A stretch of 64,000 nt of DNA from Paenarthrobacter sp. A20 (lineage in GTDB: Bacteria; Actinomycetota; Actinomycetes; Actinomycetales; Micrococcaceae), in NCBI RefSeq assembly GCF_024168825.1, contig NZ_JALJWH010000001.1:4402001-4466000 (forward strand), written 5' to 3'. Both the position numbers and the translations under genes were made by a program. Under the pieces are notes generated by a model. It saw only the letters and a program-made list of their open reading frames with translations. It made no database searches and was not told where the DNA came from. Every line of letters begins with the position of its first letter. Position 1 is the stretch's first letter. Of the stretch, positions 34,886-41,636 are shown one piece after another.

Positions 34886-36289
34886 TCAGACATTTTCCGA
34901 CTCTCCTTCGTCTATTGCTGATGAGACTAACACGCCGATTTCTTCAGATTCAACGCTTGTAACACGTGCATGTTTCTGGCTGTAGTCACGCAGTTCGCTC
35001 AGAAGTGGCCACGTGAGCCAGTGTCGTAGGGGCAGCTCGTCCGAGGCGCGCATCTTTTGCACGAGCTTATGGCCTTCTGTCAGCTCGTCCAGCAGTGCGT
35101 GCTTAGCAAGCCGGAACACCGGCTGGAGGACCGACGTATTCCAGTTTTCAATGTCTTCCTGGTGCTGTTTTAGCTGCCCGGTTCGTTTGGCTGCCACCCA
35201 GCTGTTGACTTGATATCGGTAGCCAGCGCCCAAATCGTTGAAGCTAGATGCCTTGACTACCTGGGAGAGCTGTTGAACGGCCTCAAATCGCTTGTCCTGA
35301 AGCAAGTGGTATGAGACAACTCCACCAACATAAGACTCCATGGACTGCACGGAGTCTTGGTCCTTGACGAATTTCTGGCACGTAGCGAACACGAGGAAGG
35401 TGGCGATCGACATAAGGCGGTCAGAGGCGTGCCGCAGATATGGAACATCTACGCCGAGGTACTCATCCAGGCCCTTCTTATGGGGCGACGGCTTGCACGC
35501 TTCGACGTATTGCTTGGACGCAACCGCGCCGTTGTGCACGATCATGTGACGCCGCTGGAAAATCTCGATTGTAGATGCGTCGGTGGCTAGCGGGGGCACA
35601 TCTATGTGTAGCTTCTTACCGACAAACTCCAGCCAGTCACTATAGCTGCCGTACAGCAAACTATCGACGAACTTGTCGATCTGATGCTGCCTAAAGGATT
35701 CAAGGTCTTCAAACTCGCATATCTGCGCCCAGGTAAAGGTCTGATTGGATGAACTGATGATTTGTGGGACGTTTGTAATCACAACACGGAGCAGGTTGCC
35801 CATGAGGACTTCAAAGTCAGCAACTACCGTAGTCAGCAAAGAGGACAGCAGCTTTGTCGTCTGCGGCGAATCCTGCATCCTTACGATGGCCCGGGCTACA
35901 TCGCTGAAGTACTCTTGCCCGCAATCCTCTGGCAGCTCTCGAATTACCGCACGCACCGCATCCTTGTGTTGTTCGGTGTCGCGTGTATGAAGTCCCTCTT
36001 TGTCAGATTTGAGCTGTGGCGCCCCAATGCCCTCCAGTTCCACTTCCAAGAGATCCCAGAGACGCTCAAACAAACCTTCGGGTACGTGCGGATACTCCCG
36101 CTCGATGCTCGTGTGAGCGCGCTCGCGGTAGTCGTCAAGTTCATGTTCTTGCCGCTCGATGTAGTCGGCCGTGTAGAGCAGGTCATCTTGATTGGACCTG
36201 AAGGCTTCCATGAGTTCAAGGAGTTCTTCTACAGTCGGATCGAGATCGTCCGCCTCAGATTCGGTCGAACCTTCTTCTTGGTCCTGCAT
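34886..36289 (-). CDS. Uncharacterised HEPN-motif protein, candidate RNase effector
   Basis: 467 residues from the ATG ending at 36289 (GGGGG 5 nt upstream); a longer frame runs back through the tRNA and is not coding. The central region has a helix reading ADFEVLMGNLLRVVI (about residues 157-171) and, 76 residues on, RRHMIVHNGAV, where R247-H248-x3-H252 matches the Arg-x4-His catalytic motif of HEPN ribonucleases; IVHNG after it is typical of HEPN proteins. The acidic N-terminal 100 residues and helical C-terminal 200 residues have no recognised domain. No adjacent nucleotidyltransferase is present. Cargo gene next to the tRNA end of the element; a toxin or defence role is inference. Confidence 0.7.
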   Translation of the reverse strand: MQDQEEGSTESEADDLDPTVEELLELMEAFRSNQDDLLYTADYIERQEHELDDYRERAHTSIEREYPHVPEGLFERLWDLLEVELEGIGAPQLKSDKEGLHTRDTEQHKDAVRAVIRELPEDCGQEYFSDVARAIVRMQDSPQTTKLLSSLLTTVVADFEVLMGNLLRVVITNVPQIISSSNQTFTWAQICEFEDLESFRQHQIDKFVDSLLYGSYSDWLEFVGKKLHIDVPPLATDASTIEIFQRRHMIVHNGAVASKQYVEACKPSPHKKGLDEYLGVDVPYLRHASDRLMSIATFLVFATCQKFVKDQDSVQSMESYVGGVVSYHLLQDKRFEAVQQLSQVVKASSFNDLGAGYRYQVNSWVAAKRTGQLKQHQEDIENWNTSVLQPVFRLAKHALLDELTEGHKLVQKMRASDELPLRHWLTWPLLSELRDYSQKHARVTSVESEEIGVLVSSAIDEGESENV

Positions 36290-36379
36290 GGTGCCCCCAT
36301 ATTTATTGTTGCTCTGCGGCTCGCAGATTCTCTGATGCCAAGATTGCGGTACGCAATTGGGTTTTTGACTCAGTAACTG

Positions 36380-36411
36380 CCGCCCTACCCGCGTTTGCGC
36401 AGGTAGGGCGG
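36380..36411 (-). terminator. Hairpin immediately downstream of tRNA-Ala, inside the element
   Basis: CCGCCCTACC (36380-36389) pairs with GGTAGGGCGG (36402-36411), 12-nt loop, 12 bp past the tRNA 3' end. Because this DNA belongs to the element, it supplies a new 3' structure for the tRNA transcript and separates it from the HEPN-motif gene. Confidence 0.55.
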
Positions 36412-36421
36412 GCATTCTCTG

Positions 36422-36465
36422 TGTGGAGCTAAGGAGATTCGAACTCCTGACCTCTTCGATGCGAA
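36422..36465. repeat. Proximal attachment site (within the tRNA-Ala gene)
   Basis: 44 bp identical to 30049-30092. The crossover within this block left the tRNA gene intact on this side. Confidence 0.92.
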
Positions 36466-36496
36466 CGAAGCGCTCTACCAACTGAGCTATAGCCCC
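36424..36496 (-). tRNA. tRNA-Ala (anticodon CGC)
   Basis: 73 nt without encoded CCA. Acceptor GGGGCTA pairs with TAGCTCC (one G-U), D-arm GCTC/GAGC, anticodon stem CTTCG/CGAAG enclosing loop TTCGCAT, hence anticodon CGC reading GCG codons, T-arm AGGAG-TTCGAAT-CTCCT, discriminator A. It is the integration target of the adjacent element and remains a complete cloverleaf. Confidence 0.97.
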
Positions 36497-36532
36497 TGGG
36501 CCAAGCTGTACGGCCTGGCCAGTGTCCCTAGG

Positions 36533-36994
36533 CTACAAAGTTTCGTCGTGCTTTTCCAACCACGACACGAACGTCTCCGCGCCATCCTTCCGCCCGGGGA
36601 TCAGGTTGTTGCCGGCACGAAGGAAAGACCCCATGGCCCCGGCCAGGGGCAGCTCCACGATCTTGCCTCGCCTCCCTGTGACCGTCTTCCACGACTCCGC
36701 CATCTGACGCATGGTGAGGACCTCCGGACCGCCCACAGTTCGTATGCAGTGCCGCTCACTACCCGGGGCTCCGAGACAATCAATGACGACGTCGGCACCC
36801 ACCAAAGCGGCTGCCAGCCCCTCTCCTGTGGTGACATCGCCCGTAAAGTAAGTTGCGCCGTCGTGACGCTTCGCCGAGCCGGCGGCCGGTACGTGGCGGG
36901 AAGAGGCGGTCACCGTAGGCCCCGCAGACAGCGCGAGCCGGACGACGTCCCGACCGATCTACCCGATGCTACCCGCGACGCAGATGCTGTTCAT
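36533..36994 (-). pseudogene. Decayed NmrA/SDR-type NAD(P)-binding protein gene
   Basis: From an ATG ending at 36994 the frame reads MNSICVAGSIG, a Rossmann glycine motif, then a TAG stop (36959-36961), then continues IGRDVVRLALSAG through VTASSRHVP and GADVVIDCLG. It then jumps directly to CIRTVGGPEVLTMRQMAESW, the C-terminal part of such proteins, so about 130-150 central residues appear deleted. One nonsense codon plus an internal deletion make it non-functional. It sits between the tRNA and an intact membrane-protein gene. Confidence 0.82.
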
Positions 36995-37001
36995 GGAGGT
37001 T

Positions 37002-37925
37002 CTAGGCGCGACGGCGCTGCAGAACGTCGTCCAGGTTGCTGAGCGCGCTCTGCCCCTTGGCAGAAACAGTGGCCGCTGCCTCCGCTTGCTCAGCGCCCTG
37101 CTTCAGAACGGGCTTGCCCACAGGCTTGGGAGCCTCAGGGAGGTCCAGGGGCTCGGGAGCCGGCCTTGGAACCTTGGCGGCCTCGACGTACGTGGGCTTG
37201 GGAACTGCGACCGGCTCCCAGCTGGAGCCCTTGGAGTCCCCGGCCGTCTGGGCGGATTCGTCTCCCGCGGCGACTGCAACGGCCAACGCGGCCTGGCGAA
37301 GCTCAACGGCGGACAGGCGCGCAGCTTCACGATTGGTGGCTTCGGCGTCGAAAACGGTGGTTTCCTTCGCTTCCACTGCCGGTTCCTTCGGCAAGTAGCG
37401 CGCCGGCGTCGGAATGGGCGCAGCTTGCGCAGCACGGCGCGCCCGGCGTTCGCGAAGATCCCGGAGGGCGAGCTTCCGCAGGGTCACGACGGCGAGCACA
37501 GCCCCAATGAAGGAAACCAACGGCAACCAGACGGATCCGGCGCCAAAGGCGAGGAGAACGCCGGACACCACTGACGTCACCAGCAGGGCAAGGCCCGCCA
37601 ATGCCAGCGTGAGCCGGGCGTAGCGGATGGTGAAGGGAGTGGTGGGGGCTTTTCCAGGGAACGACTCAGCCGCACGGGATTCCTGGGGCGACGCCTGTGC
37701 TTTGCTGTGCATGGTCTCCATCGGTTTCTCCTGCTGAGGTGCCAAAGTCAGTACCACCCCTGCCTGCGTTTCGTCTGGTTCGTCGTCGATCGCCCCTGCC
37801 GGGACAGTGGCTGTTTGGACTTGTTGGCGTCTGTTCCGCAAAACGTAGGGCGCCACCCAGACCATCCACAGGGCAACAGTGACCACGAGTATCACTGAGC
37901 TGCTGAGAGGGAAGTCCACATTCAA
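37002..37925 (-). CDS. Conserved membrane protein, function unknown
   Basis: 307 residues: an N-terminal membrane helix (about residues 9-30, ending YVLRNRRQQ), a polar linker of about 70 residues, two more helices (about 103-147), then a basic, Ala/Pro-rich cytoplasmic tail of 150 residues with low complexity. I recognise no domain. Similar genes beside galU and the GNAT gene are usual in Arthrobacter-like genomes (from memory, not checked). Confidence 0.75.
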   Translation of the reverse strand: MNVDFPLSSSVILVVTVALWMVWVAPYVLRNRRQQVQTATVPAGAIDDEPDETQAGVVLTLAPQQEKPMETMHSKAQASPQESRAAESFPGKAPTTPFTIRYARLTLALAGLALLVTSVVSGVLLAFGAGSVWLPLVSFIGAVLAVVTLRKLALRDLRERRARRAAQAAPIPTPARYLPKEPAVEAKETTVFDAEATNREAARLSAVELRQAALAVAVAAGDESAQTAGDSKGSSWEPVAVPKPTYVEAAKVPRPAPEPLDLPEAPKPVGKPVLKQGAEQAEAAATVSAKGQSALSNLDDVLQRRRA

Positions 37926-38031
37926 AACCGTAGAAGCAAATCGCCGGGCGCGGCGGCATTGCGGCCGGTGTGTCGTCGGCGAGTCCGCAAATGACTGGAT
38001 ATACGGCCAAAAAGGCCTATGACCTGCCCGT

Positions 38032-38643
38032 TTATCCCCTGAGCCACCGACGTAACAGACCCTCCGGAACTTCCTCGGAGGTCAGCGCGAAGGAGCGGTG
38101 GTCAGCCCATTCGCCGTTGATATGCAAGTAGCGTTCGCGATAGCCCTCATCGCGGAATCCGAGCTTTTCGACCACCCGCAGGCTGGGTGCGTTTTCAGGC
38201 CTGATATTGATCTCCATGCGATGGAGGCCCAACACCCTGAAACAGTGATCAGTTGCCATGGCGACCGCCGTCGGAGCGATGCCAAGCCCGGCACGCTCCT
38301 TGTCAACCCAATAACCCAGCGTTGCCATCATGGCCGATCCCCAGACAATGGAGGAAACGGTCAATTGCCCCACGATTCGCGGTTCCCGGAATCCGGGGGT
38401 CCGCTCAACGATGAGGAAGGGCAGGGCCGTGGAGTGGCGGGCTTGGTCGTTCAGCGAGCCCACCATCTGCCGATAGCTGGGCAGGCGCCCACCCGGTGCG
38501 GGGTTGGACGCCTCCCATGGAGCGAGCCATTCGCTGTTCCGCGAACGGACTTCAGACCACTCCCGCTTGTCGCGGTAACGGATGGGGCGAAGAAGCAGGT
38601 TTCCGCTCTCCAGCGTCACCGGCCAGATCGCAGAGCCGTACAT
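38032..38643 (-). CDS. GNAT acetyltransferase, RimJ/RimL type
   Basis: 203 residues with a GNAT fold: opening LLLRPIRYRDKREW, acceptor-side region, the acetyl-CoA binding stretch GYWVDKERAGLGIAPTAVAM and the terminal IRPENAPSLRVVEKLGFRDEG. This last pattern is typical of ribosomal-protein or aminoacyl N-acetyltransferases of the RimJ group. It lies 6 bp after the galU stop, likely co-transcribed. Confidence 0.92.
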   Translation of the reverse strand: MYGSAIWPVTLESGNLLLRPIRYRDKREWSEVRSRNSEWLAPWEASNPAPGGRLPSYRQMVGSLNDQARHSTALPFLIVERTPGFREPRIVGQLTVSSIVWGSAMMATLGYWVDKERAGLGIAPTAVAMATDHCFRVLGLHRMEINIRPENAPSLRVVEKLGFRDEGYRERYLHINGEWADHRSFALTSEEVPEGLLRRWLRG

Positions 38644-38649
38644 CCGGTG

Positions 38650-39585
38650 TTACTTGGGAAGCGAGGCAGTAAAGGTCGGCAACCACTCACGCAGTTCGGG
38701 GCCGAGGTCTTCGCGTTCGCACGCCAGCTCAATGCATGCCTTGAGGTAGCTGAGCTTGTCACCGGTATCGTAGCGGCGGCCGCGGAAAACGACGCCGTAT
38801 ACGCCGTAGCCCTCACCTTCGCCGGCGGCAAGGACTTCAAGGGCATCGGTCAGCTGGATTTCGCCGCCCCGGCCCGGAGCGGTTTTCTCCAGAACATCAA
38901 ACACTGCCGGGTGCAGCACGTAGCGGCCGATGACGGCGAGGTTGGACGGCGCTTCTTCCGGAGAAGGCTTTTCCACGAGCTGCTTGATGCGGACGTAGCC
39001 GTCTTCGCCGATCTCTTCGACGTCGGCGCAACCGTAGGCGCTGATCTTGGAGGGTTCCACTTCGATCAGGGCAACCACGGAACCGCCGGTCTTCTGCTGG
39101 ACGGCGATCATGTCGCTCAGCAGGTTATCGCGGGCGTCGATCAGGTCATCGCCCAGGAGAACGGCGAAAGGCTCGTGGCCAACGTGCTGCTTTGCACGAA
39201 GGACGGCATGGCCCAGGCCGTTCGGGTCGCCTTGGCGGACATAGTGGATGTCGCCGAGGTTGGTGGCGGACTGGATGGCCTCAAGCTTGGCGGTATCGCC
39301 CTTCTCGGCCAGGGTCGCTTCCAACGCCGGCACGCGGTCAAAATGATCCTCAAGGGCGCGCTTGCTGCGCCCTGTGATCATCAGGACGTCGTGCAGGCCA
39401 ACCTTGACGGCTTCTTCGACGACGTACTGGATGGCTGGCTTGTCAACCACAGGCAGCATTTCCTTCGGCATCGCCTTTGTTGCAGGCAGGAACCTGGTGC
39501 CAAGACCCGCTGCGGGGATGACGGCCTTACGGACAGCATTGTTATCGAGAGTCACCGGACTAATGTAACGGAAGGAATACATCAT
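38650..39585 (-). CDS. galU: UTP-glucose-1-phosphate uridylyltransferase
   Basis: Makes UDP-glucose for cell-envelope and trehalose synthesis. The nucleotide-binding signature AVIPAAGLGTRFLPATK, the KEMLPVVDKPAIQYVVEEA segment, GDDLID and VEKPSPEEAPSNLA are all present in 311 residues. The start is uncertain: the ATG ending at 39585 has GAGGG 9 nt upstream, but ten residues lie before the usual family start; a GTG at 39555 is the alternative. Divergent from the 5-FTHF cyclo-ligase gene. Confidence 0.96.
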   Translation of the reverse strand: MMYSFRYISPVTLDNNAVRKAVIPAAGLGTRFLPATKAMPKEMLPVVDKPAIQYVVEEAVKVGLHDVLMITGRSKRALEDHFDRVPALEATLAEKGDTAKLEAIQSATNLGDIHYVRQGDPNGLGHAVLRAKQHVGHEPFAVLLGDDLIDARDNLLSDMIAVQQKTGGSVVALIEVEPSKISAYGCADVEEIGEDGYVRIKQLVEKPSPEEAPSNLAVIGRYVLHPAVFDVLEKTAPGRGGEIQLTDALEVLAAGEGEGYGVYGVVFRGRRYDTGDKLSYLKACIELACEREDLGPELREWLPTFTASLPK

Positions 39586-39683
39586 CGGCTAAACCCTCGC
39601 CGTGCCGGGAACACATTTCGGTGTGCCGCATGGCGGCCTTGGTTGCTGGACCGGCATCAGGCTCACCTCACGATCGGATACGC

Positions 39684-40298
39684 ATGGCATCGAAAGAAGA
39701 CATCCGCAGCAGCCGCCGCCTGCACAGGCAAGCCCTCTCTCCGGAACAGATCGCGGCGGCCGGCGAGGGGATCGCACATCATGGATCGGCGTGGGCGGCA
39801 GCTGCCTCCCCTGCCACCGTCTCCACGTTTGCCGTCTACTTGGGGGTTGCCTTCGAGCCGCCCACCATGCCGCTTATCGAGGCGCTGCACGGGGCCGGCC
39901 ACCGCGTTCTGCTTCCCGTCTGCGAGCCCGGACGGCAGTTGAGCTGGGTGTATTGGACGCCCTCGACGGCGTTTGTCCGCTCCGCCTACGCCCCCATCGA
40001 CGAGCCCGAAGGCGAACGACTGGAAAGCCAGGTTGTCGCCGGAAGTGCGGGTATCTTCATGCCTGCCACTGCGGTGGACATGGATGGCAACCGGATCGGC
40101 CAGGGGGGCGGCTACTACGATCGACTCCTCCATGGCCTCGACGCTTCCGGCCGGCGGCCGCCCACCATTGCTGTGGTGTACGACGACGACCTGTTGCCAA
40201 CAGGTTCGATCCCCGCCGAAGCTTTTGACCGCCCCGTGCGGGAGATCCTGACGCCATCCGGCGTCGTCCGTCTCGAAGGCACGGCGGGTATGGCCTGA
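39684..40298 (+). CDS. 5-formyltetrahydrofolate cyclo-ligase
   Basis: ATP-dependent conversion of 5-formyl-THF to 5,10-methenyl-THF. ATP-binding basic segment SSRRLHRQALS near the N-terminus, the folate/phosphate loop GNRIGQGGGYYDRLL, and VVYDDDLLP are the diagnostic motifs. The ATG at 39684 gives 204 residues; an extension to 39621 adds 21 unconserved residues. Divergent from galU. Confidence 0.93.
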   Translation: MASKEDIRSSRRLHRQALSPEQIAAAGEGIAHHGSAWAAAASPATVSTFAVYLGVAFEPPTMPLIEALHGAGHRVLLPVCEPGRQLSWVYWTPSTAFVRSAYAPIDEPEGERLESQVVAGSAGIFMPATAVDMDGNRIGQGGGYYDRLLHGLDASGRRPPTIAVVYDDDLLPTGSIPAEAFDRPVREILTPSGVVRLEGTAGMA

Positions 40299-40380
40299 CT
40301 GCCGCACCTCCTTGTTGACTCCGGCACTTGGAGAGATCCAACACATCCGCTGGCGCATGCCAAGGAGACGGATGATAGAA

Positions 40381-40407
40381 TTGGCACTCAGGCCCTGCGA
40401 CTGCTAA
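40381..40407. promoter_or_regulatory. CIRCE-like element (HrcA operator) upstream of the FmdB-type gene
   Basis: TTGGCACTC-N9-GACTGCTAA matches the CIRCE consensus TTAGCACTC-N9-GAGTGCTAA at 16 of 18 arm positions with the exact 9-bp spacer. It lies 63 bp before the start of the zinc-ribbon gene, a normal operator position. Confidence 0.6.
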
Positions 40408-40469
40408 TGCGGAGAGTTATTCCGCCGCCGCTGCACAGGACCTGAACTTTGTCCTGAAGGAGGAATTCA

Positions 40470-40730
40470 GTGCCCACTTACGCATACGCCTGCAAAGACT
40501 GTGACCATGCCTTTGACATCGTCCAGTCCTTCTCTGACAGCTCCCTGACGGAGTGCCCCGAGTGCAAGGGCGCCCTTCGCAAGAAGTTCAACAGCGTCGG
40601 CGTAGTCTTCAAGGGTTCAGGCTTCTATCGGACAGATTCCCGCGACGCCAAGGGCAGCACCGTTTCGGCCGCAGCACCGGCCCCTGCCGCTCCGTCGCCG
40701 GCCCCCGCTGCAGCGGCCGCAGCCAGCTAG
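40470..40730 (+). CDS. FmdB family zinc-ribbon protein
   Basis: 86 residues: an FmdB-type zinc ribbon in the first 50 residues with two CxxC pairs (CKDC and CPEC), the YAYACKDCDHAF opening and the FKGSGFYRTD end segment, followed by an Ala/Pro-rich tail. GTG start preceded by AAGGAGG. FmdB-type proteins are presumed regulators, but the function is unproven. A CIRCE-like site upstream suggests heat-shock control. Confidence 0.9.
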   Translation: MPTYAYACKDCDHAFDIVQSFSDSSLTECPECKGALRKKFNSVGVVFKGSGFYRTDSRDAKGSTVSAAAPAPAAPSPAPAAAAAAS

Positions 40731-40800
40731 GTCTCCACCTTTTCCACATAGCGCACCAGAGGGCTGTTTCGCGGCGCTGGCAGCTGGCTAACGTGGCGGC

Positions 40801-41610
40801 ATGCCACATCAGTCACGCAGTGCCTTCCTTGCCCGCGCCGAGCGTTCGGCATCAACCGACGCCACTTGGCCCCCGGTCCCGCGTGCAGGAACGAGGCGAT
40901 CCAGTGTCTTAAGCGGCATTCCCGCAAGGTTCAATCCGCCACGCACCCGGGATCGCACTGACCACCGGGGCCACAAGCGAAAATTCGGCTCCTGGATCGG
41001 ACGAAACCGCAGGCTCACAGTTGCCCTCCTGCTCTGCCTTGCCACCGGTATGGCAGTCCAACAACTGACGCCGGCATCAGAAGCACGCATCAGCGTCCTT
41101 GTCGCAGCCCACGATATTCCAACAGGCACCAGCCTTGCGGAGTCCGACTTCACCAGCCAGGGTGTGCCGCCTGACCTCGCCATCACCGGCGCCCTGACAG
41201 ATGTTCAGGCCCTGGTTGGCCGCCAACTTGCCTCACCCCTGGGCAGGGGGCAGATCCCTACGGAGTCCAATCTTCTTGGTCCAGGCCTGCTCACCGGCGC
41301 ACCGACAGGGGCGGCTGCGGTGCCGCTGCGAATGGCAGACCCGTCATCCATCCAGCTTCTCTCCCCCGGCCAGTTGGTGACGGTGGTCCTGACGGCGGCC
41401 GGCTCCTATGACGAATCCAGGCAAAGCCAGGTGTTGGCCGGCCCTGTCCCAGTGCTCTGGACTTCAGCTTTGGGCGGCAAGACCGGCGAATGGCTCGGTA
41501 CCAGCGACACCGAGGGTTTGGTGGTGGTCGCCGCGGATCCCCAACAAGCAGAAAAGCTTGCCGGCGCTTCAACGCAAGGCAAGCTTTTCTTCGTTTTGGT
41601 AAGTCCGTGA
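40801..41610 (+). CDS. SAF-domain membrane-anchored protein
   Basis: 269 residues: about 70 basic cytoplasmic residues, one membrane helix (LTVALLLCLATGMAVQ), then a SAF domain (VLVAAHDIPTGTSLAESDF, about residues 98-165) and a beta-rich C-terminus. The layout resembles RcpC/CpaB pilus-assembly proteins, but no pilus gene is nearby, so this is an orphan of unknown role. Confidence 0.78.
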   Translation: MPHQSRSAFLARAERSASTDATWPPVPRAGTRRSSVLSGIPARFNPPRTRDRTDHRGHKRKFGSWIGRNRRLTVALLLCLATGMAVQQLTPASEARISVLVAAHDIPTGTSLAESDFTSQGVPPDLAITGALTDVQALVGRQLASPLGRGQIPTESNLLGPGLLTGAPTGAAAVPLRMADPSSIQLLSPGQLVTVVLTAAGSYDESRQSQVLAGPVPVLWTSALGGKTGEWLGTSDTEGLVVVAADPQQAEKLAGASTQGKLFFVLVSP

Positions 41611-41636
41611 TGCGGGACCCCTCTACGGGCGGCCGA

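Larger units (their letters stand above)
30049..36465. mobile_element. 6.4-kb integrated element in tRNA-Ala(CGC), bounded by 44-bp direct repeats
   Basis: A perfect 44-bp direct repeat at 30049-30092 and 36422-36465 matches the 3' part of the tRNA-Ala gene, the usual target of tyrosine integrases. Between the repeats, all genes read on the minus strand: a HEPN-motif protein, a gene remnant, a regulator, a HipA-like kinase, a DUF3037 protein, an ImmA/IrrE peptidase and an integrase next to the distal repeat. No capsid, terminase, relaxase or replication gene is seen, so it is neither a complete phage nor an ICE; a satellite or degraded genomic island fits best. Base composition looks more AT-rich than the flanks. 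The integrase is frameshifted, so the element may be immobile alone. Confidence 0.88.

Noticed and set aside
30049..36465. Complete prophage
   Set aside because: No capsid, portal, terminase, tail, lysis or replication genes are present between the attachment sites.
36290..36481. N-terminal extension of the HEPN-motif protein back to 36481
   Set aside because: The added codons read through the tRNA-Ala gene and its downstream hairpin. The ATG ending at 36289 has a suitable ribosome site.
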